A stretch of DNA of 64,000 bases from the NCBI RefSeq assembly GCF_001270745.1, contig NZ_KQ434752.1, forward strand, positions 537,125 to 601,124. Direction: 5' to 3'. The position numbers and the translations under genes were made by a program. This document shows positions 10,301 through 18,893 of the stretch, one piece after another. The notes below the pieces were generated by a model. It was not told the DNA's origin, made no database searches, and saw nothing but the letters and a program-made list of their open reading frames with translations. Within the stretch, counting starts at the first letter, position 1, and every line of letters begins with the position of its first letter. Source of the stretch: Jiangella muralis. GTDB taxonomy: Bacteria; Actinomycetota; Actinomycetes; Jiangellales; Jiangellaceae.

Positions 10301-11884
10301 CAGCTCTTCCCGGATGGCGTCCAGCGGCGGGTTCGTGACCTGCGCGAACAGCTGCGAGAAGTAGTCGAACAGCAGCCGCGGCCGGTTCGACAGCGCCGCG
10401 ATGGGGGTATCGGTGCCCATCGATCCGATCGGCTCGGCGCCGGCCTTCGCCATGGGCGCGAGCAGCAGCCGCAGCTCCTCCTCGGTGTAGCCGAAGGTCT
10501 GCTGGCGCCGGGTGACGCTGGCGTGGGTGTGCACCACGTGCTCGCGCTCGGGGAGGTCGCCGACGCGGACCAGGCCGGCGTGCAGCCACTCGCCGTACGG
10601 CTCCTGCGCGGCCAGCGTGTCCATGACCTCGTCGTCGTCCATGACCTTGTGGCCGGCGACGTCGACGAGGAACATGCGGCCCGGCTCCAGCCGGCCCTTG
10701 CGCACGACCTTCGCCGGGTCGAGGTCGAGGACGCCGGCCTCGGACGCGAGCACGACCAGGCCGTCGTCGGTGATCCAGTACCGGCCCGGGCGCAGCCCGT
10801 TGCGGTCGAGCACGGCGCCGACGAGGTCGCCGTCGGTGAAGACGACCGCGGCCGGCCCGTCCCACGGCTCCATGATGGTGCTGTGGAACTCGAAGAAGTC
10901 GCGCCGCGCCTTCGAGATGCCCTGCTGGTTCTCCCACGCCTCGGGGATCATCATGCGCACCGCGTGCGGCAGGCTCCGCCCGCCCAGGTGCAGCAGCTCG
11001 AGCACCTCGTCGAAGCTGGCGGAGTCGCTGCCGTCGGGCGCGATGACCGGGTACAGCCGCGACAGGTCGCCGCCGATGACCTCGCTGGCCAGCTGCGACT
11101 CGCGGGCCCGCATCCAGTTGCGGTTGCCCTGGACGGTGTTGATCTCGCCGTTGTGCGCGACGAAGCGGTACGGGTGCGCCAGCGGCCAACTCGGGAACGT
11201 GTTCGTGGAGAACCGCGAGTGCACGACGGCGATGGCCGAGGCCAGCCGCTCGTCGGAGAGGTCCGGGAAGAACGGCTCCAACTGGCCGGTCGTCAGCATG
11301 CCCTTGTAGACCATGGTGCGCGACGACAGGCTCGGGAAGTACGCGCCGGTGCTGCGTTCGAGCCGCTTGCGCAGCGCGAACGCCTTGCGGTCCAGCTCGA
11401 TGCCGCTGCTGCCGCCGTCGGCCACGAACAGCTGGCGCACCCGCGGCAGCGTCGAGCGCGCCGTGCGGCCCAGCAGGCCCGGCGTGGTGGGCACCTCGCG
11501 CCAGGCGAGCACCGTCAGGCCCTCGTCGGCGGCGATGCGGGTGGTGGCCGCGACGATCTCGGCATCCTGCGCGTCGTCGTCGGGGATGAAGGCCAGGCCC
11601 GTGGCGTAGTGCCCGGCGGCGGGCAGCTCGACACCGGCGACCGCCCGGCAGAACGCGTCCGGGATCTGGATGAGGATGCCGGCGCCGTCGCCGGAGTCGG
11701 GCTCGGCGCCCGAAGCTCCCCGGTGGTCGAGATTGCTCAGGGCGGTCAGCCCGCGATCGATGATCGCGCGGCTGGCCACGCCGTCGAGCGTGGCCACGAA
11801 GGCCACGCCGCAGGCGTCGTGTTCGAACCGCGGGTCGTAGAGACCTTGGCTGGGAAAGCCCTGGGGGTGAGGCGTGAGGCGCAT
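7358..11884 (-). CDS. gltB: Glutamate synthase (NADPH) large subunit
   Basis: 1508 residues. I start at the ATG giving [15 protein letters not shown], which has GGGAG five bases upstream; the frame stays open farther but without family homology. Cys25 ([10 protein letters not shown]) would become the N-terminal glutaminase nucleophile after propeptide removal. Domains in order: type-II amidotransferase ([27 protein letters not shown]), central domain, FMN/2-oxoglutarate synthase barrel ([13 protein letters not shown], then [20 protein letters not shown]), the 3Fe-4S loop [19 protein letters not shown] and the C-terminal GXGXG beta-helix ([16 protein letters not shown]). A GlnR-like site lies about 62 bases upstream of the start. 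Confidence 0.97.
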   Translation of the reverse strand: MRLTPHPQGFPSQGLYDPRFEHDACGVAFVATLDGVASRAIIDRGLTALSNLDHRGASGAEPDSGDGAGILIQIPDAFCRAVAGVELPAAGHYATGLAFIPDDDAQDAEIVAATTRIAADEGLTVLAWREVPTTPGLLGRTARSTLPRVRQLFVADGGSSGIELDRKAFALRKRLERSTGAYFPSLSSRTMVYKGMLTTGQLEPFFPDLSDERLASAIAVVHSRFSTNTFPSWPLAHPYRFVAHNGEINTVQGNRNWMRARESQLASEVIGGDLSRLYPVIAPDGSDSASFDEVLELLHLGGRSLPHAVRMMIPEAWENQQGISKARRDFFEFHSTIMEPWDGPAAVVFTDGDLVGAVLDRNGLRPGRYWITDDGLVVLASEAGVLDLDPAKVVRKGRLEPGRMFLVDVAGHKVMDDDEVMDTLAAQEPYGEWLHAGLVRVGDLPEREHVVHTHASVTRRQQTFGYTEEELRLLLAPMAKAGAEPIGSMGTDTPIAALSNRPRLLFDYFSQLFAQVTNPPLDAIREELVTSLAGTVGPEGNLLDPGPASCRQLVLPFPVIDNDQLAKIIHVNRDGNLPGYATHVIRGLYDVAGGGAELGRRLAEICAEASKAIESGARIIVLSDRNSDTTLAPIPSLLLTAAVHHHLIREKSRTKVGLVIEAGDVREVHHVALLIGYGAGAVNPYLAMESVEDLVRQGTLLPGVSPEKAVANLIKALGKGVLKVMSKMGVSTVASYTGAQIFEAVGLAREVVDKYFTGTTSRLGGIGLDVVAEEVRRRHAQAYPRGGSATRHRKLEVGGEYQWRREGEPHLFDPETVFRLQHSTRAGRYDVFKQYTEQVNEQSKRLMTLRGLFRLKTGQLPPVPIDEVESIESIVRRFSTGAMSYGSISREAHETLAIAMNRLGGKSNTGEGGEDADRLYDPERRSAIKQVASGRFGVTSDYLSNADDIQIKMAQGAKPGEGGQLPGHKVYPWVARTRHSTPGVGLISPPPHHDIYSIEDLKQLIHDLKNANPAARIHVKLVAEVGVGTVAAGVSKAHADVVLISGHDGGTGAAPLTSLKHAGGPWELGLAETQQTLLLNGLRDRIVVQTDGQLKTGRDVVVAALLGAEEYGFATAPLVVSGCIMMRVCHLDTCPVGVATQNPELRKKFTGRPEFIVTFFEYIAQEVREYLAELGLRSLDDAIGRADLLDTVAAVGHWKAAGLDLSPVLHVPELPDGAARRQVASQDHGLEKALDNQLIALATDALEHGEPVRVQLEVRNVHRTVGTMLGHEVTKRTSGAGLPADTIDVTFTGSAGQSFGAFLPAGVTLRLEGDVNDYLAKGLSGGRVIVRPDRAAPFAAEENIIAGNVAAYGATGGDLFVRGLVGERFCVRNSGVTAVVEGVGDHALEYMTGGTVVILGRTGRNIAAGMSGGTAFVLDLDTSRVNPDMVEIETPDAGELARLHGIISTYHDETGSAVAEALLADWPASMTRFSLIMPTDYKRVLAAKAAAERDGRDVDVAIMEAAHG

Positions 11885-11945
11885 GGCACTCCCGTCGTCG
11901 TGAGACTGGCGGCGGGTGCAGGGACGACTCTGGCCCGTGCGTGAA

Positions 11946-11961
11946 GTTTCGTGGACATTAC
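11946..11961 (-). promoter_or_regulatory. GlnR-like binding site upstream of gltB
   Basis: On the minus strand it reads GTAAT, six bases, GAAAC, which differs by one base from the actinobacterial GlnR half-site pair GTNAC-n6-GAAAC. It lies about 62 bases upstream of the gltB ATG. An ACAACAC/GTGTTGT inverted repeat at 11960-11985 abuts it. Nitrogen control of gltBD by GlnR would make sense, but the inference rests on a single motif. Confidence 0.4.
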
Positions 11962-12346
11962 AACACTTCGGCCGTCGTGTGTTGTCGCGTCTCTCCATGA
12001 TATCGACGACCGGGGTGAAACACACAGGCGAGAACCCGCTGTTGATCATCGGATTCTCCACTGACGCCCGGTCGTCGCCGCAGATCGTCAGGTCAGCGGA
12101 CTGTCGGACCGTACAAGTACATTGACGTCCACGTACCGGCGAACGGCGTCATCCCCTGGCGTGGCGGGGTGTTCGTGGCCGTTTCGTAACGTGCCGCACG
12201 GCGGTGCACAGTTCGCCGGGCTCGCTCCTGAATGATCCTCTGGCGGCTGAAACCTTGGCGATGGCGCTCTTGTTGGTGCTCTGGCAGCACAGACAGCGCC
12301 ATGGTCATGGTTCTCATCAGGATCTGCCACGTTCGCCGGAGACCGC

Positions 12347-12466
12347 ATGTTGGACGGCCCACTGCCGCAAAGCGGCGAACTGCGGGACAACGGCGAACCG
12401 TTACGCGATCCCCAACCCACCGTGTGGATCCGCTGCGTCGAGTGGGGCGGATCACTGTTCCCCTGA
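12347..12466 (+). CDS. Possible 39-residue small protein
   Basis: ATG TTG GAC ... TGA encodes a 39-residue peptide that starts MLDGPLPQSGELRDNGEPLR and ends TVWIRCVEWGGSLFP. GGAG lies five bases before the ATG, an ideal ribosome site. About three quarters of its third positions are G or C, higher than its surroundings but lower than neighbouring genes. It is too short for normal ORF calling. There is no signal peptide, helix or known motif apart from the tryptophan-rich C-terminus. It may be a real small protein or chance. Confidence 0.3.
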   Translation: MLDGPLPQSGELRDNGEPLRDPQPTVWIRCVEWGGSLFP

Positions 12467-12647
12467 CGACAGCGACGCCACCCAGTGACGCGCCAGGGCG
12501 CACAGTCGCCGCGGCCGAGATCGACGTGAGATCGCTGCGCCGAGCCACCGAACGCGGCTGGACAGACGCCGCGTCTACACCTGTAGAACCGGGACCAGCC
12601 ACGCGACGCCCGTTCAACACCCGGTTCGAGTGTCGGAGTGTCGGAGA

Positions 12648-12662
12648 CCAAGCGAAGCTTGG
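12648..12662 (-). terminator. Short hairpin downstream of lgt
   Basis: A perfect six-base stem (CCAAGC/GCTTGG, three-base loop) lies 19-33 bases beyond the lgt stop, followed on the minus strand by TCTCCGACACTCC. It is weak and lacks a T-run. Confidence 0.3.
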
Positions 12663-12680
12663 GTGGGCCTCGCCCGGGCG

Positions 12681-14060
12681 TCAGCTGCCGCTGGCGGGGG
12701 TGCTCGTCGAGTCGGCGGGCGGCGCCTCCGTCGGGGCCTTCTTCGCCGCGGTCTTCTTGGCGGCCGTGGCCTTCTTCGCGGCGGTGGACTTGGCCGCCGT
12801 CTTCTTGGCCGCGGCGTCCTTGACCGGCGTCTTCTTGACCGGGGCCTTCTTGACCGGCGCCTTCTTGGCAGGCGTCGCCTTCGTGGCCGGAGCCTTCTTG
12901 GCGGTGGCGGCCTTCTTCGTGGTGGTGGCCGTCGTCGTAGCCGGGGCCGTAACGGTGGCGGCGCTCGTCTTCTTCACCGCCGACGCCGGCTTCTCGTCAG
13001 CGGCCTTCTCCTCGGCCGGCTTCGGCTCGTCGGCCGGCTTCGGCTTCTCGGCCGGCTCCTCCGCGGACGCCTCCTCGGCCGGCTCCTTCTTCTCCGCCGG
13101 CTTCGGGTCCTCGGCCGTGGGCTTCTTCTCGTCGTCCGGCTCGTCGTCCGGGAGCGTGATCGGCGTCTCGTCCTCGGCCTTGCCCTTGTCGTCGAACGGG
13201 TCGGGCTGGTCGTAGTAGCCGCGCAACGCCTCGGGGTCCTCGCGGCCGGGGTGGCGCTTGAGCGACCAGAAGAAGTAGGCCATCGCCGCCACGAAGATCA
13301 GCCCGGACACCCACAGGTTCACCCGGACGCCGAAGATGTGGTTGGCGGGGTCGATGCGCAGGTACTCCCAGAACCCGCGGCCCAGCGTGTAGCCGGCCAC
13401 GTACAGCGCGAACAGCCGGCCGAACCCGATGGTGTACCGCTTGTCGAGCCACAGCAGCACGAACGCCACCGCGACCGCCCACAGCGCCTCGTAGAGGAAC
13501 GTGGGGTGGAAGGTCGCGACGTCGGCGTAGCCGTCGGGCCGGTGCACGGGAGCGATCTCCAGCCCCCACGGCAGGTCCGTCGGCTTGCCGAACAGCTCCT
13601 GGTTGAACCAGTTTCCCATCCGCCCGAGTGCCTGGGCGAACAGGATGCCCGGCGCGGCCGCGTCGGCCATGGCCGCGAACGGGACGCCGCGGCGGCGGCA
13701 GGCGATCCAGACGCCGAGGGCACCCATGGCGATGGCGCCCCAGATGCCCAGGCCGCCCTCCCAGATCCGCAGCGCCTGCCAGGGGTCGCGGCCCTCGCGG
13801 AAGTACAGCTGGTTGTCGGTGATGACGTGGTAGATGCGGCCGCCGATGATGCCGAACGGCACCGCCCACACGGCGATGTCGGCGACGACGCCGGCCTCGC
13901 CGCCGCGGGCCAGCCAGCGCCGGTTGGTGAGCCAGATCGCCACGACGATGCCGGCCATGATGCACAGTGCGTAGGCCCTCAGCTCGAACCCGAGGACGTC
14001 GATCGAGTTGCTGCTCGGGCTGGGGATGAAGGTGGGCACCACGGCCGGCGTCGCGATCAC
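12681..14060 (-). CDS. lgt: Phosphatidylglycerol:prolipoprotein diacylglyceryl transferase with lysine-rich C-terminal extension
   Basis: 459 residues; the catalytic membrane core is about the first 275. Core motifs: IGGRIYHVITDNQLYF, GGLGIWGAI, the signature GRMGNWFNQELFGKPTDLPWG, HPTFLYEALWAV and LGRGFWEYLRIDP. It attaches diacylglycerol to lipobox cysteines of prelipoproteins in the membrane. After the last helix (VSGLIFVAAMAYFFWSLKRH) come an acidic Pro/Glu/Lys segment and a roughly 85-residue Lys/Ala/Pro/Thr tail with AKKA, PVKKA and TAAKK repeats, resembling histone H1 tails; by the E. coli topology it would be cytoplasmic. The GTG start lies downstream of a dsbA-like gene. Mycobacterial Lgt also carries extensions, but this composition is unusual. 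Confidence 0.95.
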   Translation of the reverse strand: MIATPAVVPTFIPSPSSNSIDVLGFELRAYALCIMAGIVVAIWLTNRRWLARGGEAGVVADIAVWAVPFGIIGGRIYHVITDNQLYFREGRDPWQALRIWEGGLGIWGAIAMGALGVWIACRRRGVPFAAMADAAAPGILFAQALGRMGNWFNQELFGKPTDLPWGLEIAPVHRPDGYADVATFHPTFLYEALWAVAVAFVLLWLDKRYTIGFGRLFALYVAGYTLGRGFWEYLRIDPANHIFGVRVNLWVSGLIFVAAMAYFFWSLKRHPGREDPEALRGYYDQPDPFDDKGKAEDETPITLPDDEPDDEKKPTAEDPKPAEKKEPAEEASAEEPAEKPKPADEPKPAEEKAADEKPASAVKKTSAATVTAPATTTATTTKKAATAKKAPATKATPAKKAPVKKAPVKKTPVKDAAAKKTAAKSTAAKKATAAKKTAAKKAPTEAPPADSTSTPASGS

Positions 14061-14114
14061 AGGCGAACCGTACCGGACCGGCCGAACCGGGTCGTCATCG
14101 CGGTGTGCTCCAGA

Positions 14115-14930
14115 TCACTGAGTGGCCGAAGGGTTCGGCGTCTCGGCCGCCGGCGGGGTCGCGCTGGCGTCCGGAGCCGGGGTGGCGACGCTGCCACCGG
14201 CCGCGACGGTCGCCACCGCCGCCTGAATCCCTTCCGGCGTCCACGAGGAGTTCGGCAGCAGCTCGCCGTTGAGGAACACCGTCGGGGTGCCCTCGACCTG
14301 GTGGTCGCGGGCCGACTGCGGAACGGCGGCCGCCCAGTCCTCGAAGTCGTCGTCGCGGACGCAACTCTCGTAGTCGCCGCCGATGCCGACCTGCTCACCG
14401 AGGTCGACCAGCGAGGTGGTGGACCACTGGGTGCCGGCCGCGGCGAACGCGGCGCTCTTGAACTCGGCCGCCTTGCCCTCCTGGGCCGCGCAGGCGAACG
14501 CGTTGTTGGCGCGGCGGGAGTAGACGGCGCCGGTGTAGTCGAGCGGGTGGTAGACGATGTTCGCCTCGCCGGCGTCGACCATCGTCTGGATGGCCGGGCC
14601 GTTGGCCGTCTCGAAGTCGGCGCAGTGCGGGCAGAGGAAGTCCATCCAGTAGTCGATGGTGACCGGCGCACTGGCGTCGCCGACGAGGATGCCGCCGCCG
14701 TCGCCCTCGATGGCCTGGCCGTTGCCGGACCCGACGGCATCGGGCACCGCGACCGGGCCGTCGTCGCCGCCCCGGCTCGCCGCGACCGCAACCGCGATGA
14801 TCGCGACGGCGGCCACGATGGCCACCGCCACGCCGTAGCGCATCATGCGCTCGCGCCGCTTCTCCTGGCGCTGCTGCTCCTCGCGCATCGCCTTGATGCG
14901 CTCGCGGGCCTCGGCCTTCTTGCTGCTCAT
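14115..14930 (-). CDS. Membrane-anchored DsbA-like thioredoxin (first of two)
   Basis: 271 residues. A charged cytoplasmic N-terminus (KKAEARERIKAMREEQQRQ) precedes one membrane helix at about 33-51 (VAVAIVAAVAIIAVAVAA). The extracytoplasmic part has the thioredoxin-fold DSBA/Thioredoxin_4 domain, with DYWMDFLCPHCADFE containing the CPHC active site and the conserved VEGTPTVFLNGELL (cis-Pro loop). Family members oxidise or isomerise disulfides in exported proteins. The C-terminal 35 residues are a Ser/Thr/Pro/Ala tail. It is followed 54 bases later by lgt and preceded by a paralogue at 15019. Confidence 0.92.
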   Translation of the reverse strand: MSSKKAEARERIKAMREEQQRQEKRRERMMRYGVAVAIVAAVAIIAVAVAASRGGDDGPVAVPDAVGSGNGQAIEGDGGGILVGDASAPVTIDYWMDFLCPHCADFETANGPAIQTMVDAGEANIVYHPLDYTGAVYSRRANNAFACAAQEGKAAEFKSAAFAAAGTQWSTTSLVDLGEQVGIGGDYESCVRDDDFEDWAAAVPQSARDHQVEGTPTVFLNGELLPNSSWTPEGIQAAVATVAAGGSVATPAPDASATPPAAETPNPSATQ

Positions 14931-15018
14931 CGGTGGGCTTCCTTCGACACGAGTGAGTTCACGGGGATTGACGAGGGTACAACTTCATTGACCATGATGT
15001 GAGTTCCGGACGCGGTGA

Positions 15019-15783
15019 TCACGATGTCGTCACGGCGGCGCGGAACTCGTCAGCGCTCATCGCCGCGGGGTTGTCGAGCAGGTCGCCGTTCAGCAGCACC
15101 GCCGGGGTCGCCTCCAGGCCTTCGTTGCGGAAGGCGTCGAGGACGTGCCGGCCCCAGTCGGCGTAGGTGCCGTCGCGGACGCACGACTCGAACACCGGGT
15201 CGTCGATGCCCGCGGCCTGACCGGCAGCCAGCAGGTCGTCCGTCGTGTAGCCGCCGGAACCCTCCTCGGGCTGGTTCGCGAACAGCTCGGTGAGCAGCTC
15301 CACCGGCCGGCCGGCGTCGACGGCGCAGCCGAACGCGTTGGCGGCGCGGTCGGACTCGTCGCCGAGGAAGGCGGCCGGGTGGTAGACGACGCGGGCGGTG
15401 CCGGCGGCGGTCAGCTCCGCCAGCACCGGCCCGCTCTCGCGGTCGAACTCGCCGCAGAACGGGCACTGGAAGTCGAACCAGTAGTCGATGGTGACCGGCG
15501 CGCTCGCCTCGCCTACGGCCACGCCGGTGCCGCCGTCGACGGTGCCCGATGGGATGGCGCCGGTGCCCTCGGGGCCCTCGGACGAGCGGTTGACCAGCAC
15601 GATCGCGACGACGGCGACGACCACCAGCACGCCGACGGAGATGGCGGCGCGCAGGAACCGCTCGCGCCGCCGGTCGGCCAGCGCCTTGGCCTCGGCCTCG
15701 GCCCGCAACTGCGCCGCCCGAGCGCGAGCCTGTTCTTTCTTCGAGCCTCGGGCCGGCGGCCGATTGCCGTGGTCGCTGGTCAT
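15019..15783 (-). CDS. Membrane-anchored DsbA-like thioredoxin (second of two)
   Basis: 254 residues, paralogous to the gene at 14115 (APVTIDYWFDFQCPFCGEFD against APVTIDYWMDFLCPHC). The active site is CPFC rather than CPHC, so the redox potential may differ. It has a basic N-terminus (KKEQARARAAQLRAEAEAKAL), a membrane helix at about 46-66 (AAISVGVLVVVAVVAIVLVN) and the cis-Pro loop GLEATPAVLLNGDLL. The ATG overlaps the trpA stop by one base, so it is probably translated from the trpBA mRNA. The predicted role is thiol-disulfide exchange in exported proteins. Confidence 0.92.
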   Translation of the reverse strand: MTSDHGNRPPARGSKKEQARARAAQLRAEAEAKALADRRRERFLRAAISVGVLVVVAVVAIVLVNRSSEGPEGTGAIPSGTVDGGTGVAVGEASAPVTIDYWFDFQCPFCGEFDRESGPVLAELTAAGTARVVYHPAAFLGDESDRAANAFGCAVDAGRPVELLTELFANQPEEGSGGYTTDDLLAAGQAAGIDDPVFESCVRDGTYADWGRHVLDAFRNEGLEATPAVLLNGDLLDNPAAMSADEFRAAVTTS

Positions 15784-16573
15784 CAGCGCGTGCGCACTCC
15801 CCCGGCGAGGTCGGCGGCCAGCTCGGCGACGGAGGCGACCCCGGCGGCGTGGTCGGCGGCCTCGAGCAGCCGGCGGACGAACGCGGACCCGGCGACGACG
15901 CCGTCGGCGTACGCGGCGATCTCGGCCGCCTGCGCGCCGTTGGAGACGCCCAGCCCGACCGCGACCGGCAGGTCCGTCGTCGCCTTCGTGCGCGCGACCA
16001 GCCCGGCCGCGGCGTCGCCGACCTGGTCGCGGGTGCCGGTGACGCCCATGACGGAGGTGGCGTAGACGAAGCCGCGGCAGGCCGCCGTCGTCATGGCGAT
16101 GCGGTCGTCGGTGGACGACGGCGCCACCAGGAAGACGGTGTCGAGGCCGTGCTCGCGCGCCGCCGGGATCCAGGTGTCGTCGGCGTCGGGCGTGAGGTCG
16201 GGCGTGATGACGCCGGACCCACCGGCCGCCGCGAGGTCGCGGGCGAACGCCGCCGCGCCGTAGCGCTGGAGCGGGTTCCAGTAGGACATGACGACGGCGG
16301 GCGCGCCGGTGGCGGCCACCGCCTCGACGACGCGCAGCACGTCGGCCGTGGTGGTGCCGGCCTTCAACGCGGCCTCGACCGCGGCCTGGACGGTCGGGCC
16401 GTCGATGACCGGGTCGCTGTAGGGCAGTCCGATCTCGACGGCGTCGACGCCGGCCTCGACCATGGCCTTCAGCGCCGTGATGGAGCCCTCGACGGTGGGG
16501 TAGCCGGCCGGCAGGTAGCCGATCAGCGCGGCGCGGCCCTCGGCCCGCGCCTTCTCGAACGCGACGGTCGTCG

Positions 16574-16577
<4 letters not shown>
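15783..16577 (-). CDS. trpA: Tryptophan synthase alpha chain
   Basis: 264 residues from GTG 16577, which overlaps the trpB stop by four bases (GTGA). The alpha chain cleaves indole-3-glycerol phosphate and channels indole to TrpB. Motifs: the catalytic Glu in [31 protein letters not shown], the catalytic Asp in [15 protein letters not shown], the [12 protein letters not shown] strand and the phosphate loop [15 protein letters not shown] ... [11 protein letters not shown]. The far longer upstream open frame is the antisense frame of trpB and is not part of this gene. Confidence 0.97.
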
Positions 16578-17815
<1,238 letters not shown>

Positions 17816-17888
17816 CCGTGTGCTCCTCGATGCGTGGCAGAGATGGCTGACAGGTGACGAGAGCGCGGCATGCGCCGTCACCCGCGAC

Positions 17889-17917
17889 GTTATCGCAGCG
17901 GGCGCCCACGACCCCAA
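17889..17917 (-). promoter_or_regulatory. Predicted promoter of trpB-trpA
   Basis: On the minus strand TTGGGG, 17 bases, GATAAC forms a housekeeping-type promoter, giving a leader of about 65 bases to the trpB GTG. It would replace the readthrough from trpC lost by the inserted genes. No attenuator peptide was recognised in the leader. Confidence 0.45.
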
Positions 17918-17941
17918 TCGCCTCCGGTTTTGCCGAACCGC

Positions 17942-17971
17942 TTGACGCTGCGTCAGCGCCGTCGTTACGTT
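17942..17971 (+). promoter_or_regulatory. Promoter of the Tat/GMC operon with palindromic operator
   Basis: TTGACG (17942-17947), 18 bases, TACGTT (17966-17971). A perfect 13-base palindrome, TGACGC-T-GCGTCA (17943-17955), covers the -35 element, so a bound dimeric repressor would block polymerase. A GGAAGGGG ribosome site and ATG 18006 follow. Confidence 0.5.
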
Positions 17972-18005
17972 CCACGCCCCTACCCACCAGTAAGGAAGGG
18001 GCCTC

Positions 18006-18893
18006 ATGTCCGTGCCCAGCCGCGACCTCGGCCGTCGCGCGTTCCTCGCCCGGATGGGGGTGCTCGGCGCGGCGGCGGCCGTCCCCGCGCTGGTGGCGCC
18101 GTCCGCGACCGCCACGCCGTCGGCGCTCTCGCCGCTGGTCGGCCTGCTCCGGCCGGTGCTCGCCGAGCTGTCCCGCGACACCCTGCGCGGGCTGGTCGTC
18201 ATGGTCTGCCCGGGTCCGGACGCGTACTCGCGCGCCCAGGGCACGCCGCGGGCCGAGGCGGGCGCGCTGGAGGCCCGCGGCGACGACTTCATGATCGCCG
18301 CGCTGGACGGCTTCGTGCCGTTCCCGGACCAGCTGGCCACGCCGCTGGCCGCCGCGCTGGCGACCGCCGTCGACGACATCGGGCTGCCGCTGCCGACCGG
18401 GCTGCTGGCGCCGCTGTTCCCGCCGGTGTGGACGCTGGACCGGGTGCTGCTGGAGCTGCTGGAGAACGACGAGGCGCTGCCGTTGTCGCTGGTCGTGGCG
18501 TTGCTGCTGAACGTCGTCGCGACCCAGGTGAACCCGCTGGCGTTGACCGGGCCGTTCCTTGCACCGTTCGCCCGGCTCTCGCTGGAGCAGAAGTGCCGGG
18601 CCTTCGAGCTGCTGGAGGGGCCGGACGCCGAGCTCGTCGCGCTGCTCGACGCCGGGCTGCCGGAGCCGCTGCGCTCGTCGATCAGCGGGCTGCTGACGTT
18701 CCTGGCCGGGGCGCTGCTGGAGTTCTCCGCGTTCGGCTCCTACAACGAGTGGGGCGTGTACGACGCCTCGGCCCGGACGGTGACGGAGCGGCCGGTCGGC
18801 TGGCAGCTGTCCGGCTACCAGCCCGACGGTGTCGTCGACGGCTGGGCCGACTTCATCGGCTACTACCAGGACCGGACCGAGGTGCAGGCCTGA
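18006..18893 (+). CDS. Tat-exported protein, predicted partner of the downstream GMC oxidoreductase
   Basis: 295 residues starting [20 protein letters not shown]: a twin-arginine signal ([10 protein letters not shown]) plus a hydrophobic stretch [15 protein letters not shown], so it is exported folded. The mature part is largely helical with no catalytic motif I recognise; it contains [18 protein letters not shown] and ends in an aromatic-rich stretch ([32 protein letters not shown]). Its stop codon overlaps the ATG of the oxidoreductase by one base. By analogy with FAD-glucose and gluconate dehydrogenases, where a Tat-signal small subunit carries a signal-less catalytic subunit outside the cell, it is probably a chaperone-like subunit. 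That is an inference from gene order and architecture, and it is longer than those small subunits. Confidence 0.8.
   Translation: MSVPSRDLGRRAFLARMGVLGAAAAVPALVAPSATATPSALSPLVGLLRPVLAELSRDTLRGLVVMVCPGPDAYSRAQGTPRAEAGALEARGDDFMIAALDGFVPFPDQLATPLAAALATAVDDIGLPLPTGLLAPLFPPVWTLDRVLLELLENDEALPLSLVVALLLNVVATQVNPLALTGPFLAPFARLSLEQKCRAFELLEGPDAELVALLDAGLPEPLRSSISGLLTFLAGALLEFSAFGSYNEWGVYDASARTVTERPVGWQLSGYQPDGVVDGWADFIGYYQDRTEVQA

Larger units (their letters stand above)
11885..12680. other. Long intergenic region between gltB and lgt
   Basis: 796 bases of lower GC than the flanks with no convincing large gene. It holds the gltB promoter region with a GlnR-like site, an ACAACAC/GTGTTGT inverted repeat (11960-11985), a possible 39-codon ORF (12347-12466), a TCTACA/TGTAGA palindrome (12574-12587) and a short hairpin downstream of lgt. 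Longer open frames here have poor codon bias and no recognisable domain. Confidence 0.7.

Noticed and set aside
12600-12640. tRNA-like TTCGAGT sequence
   Set aside because: Only the T-loop-like bases are present; flanking bases do not form acceptor or T stems.
12088-12651. 187-codon and 175-codon minus-strand open frames in the gltB-lgt gap
   Set aside because: Low-complexity Arg/Pro-rich translation, two overlapping frames of similar length, no ribosome site and no domain pattern; typical of GC-rich non-coding DNA.
17816-18379. N-terminal extension of trpB
   Set aside because: The frame is open but antisense to the Tat-signal gene, and GTG 17815 has a strong GAGGAG site and matches family length.
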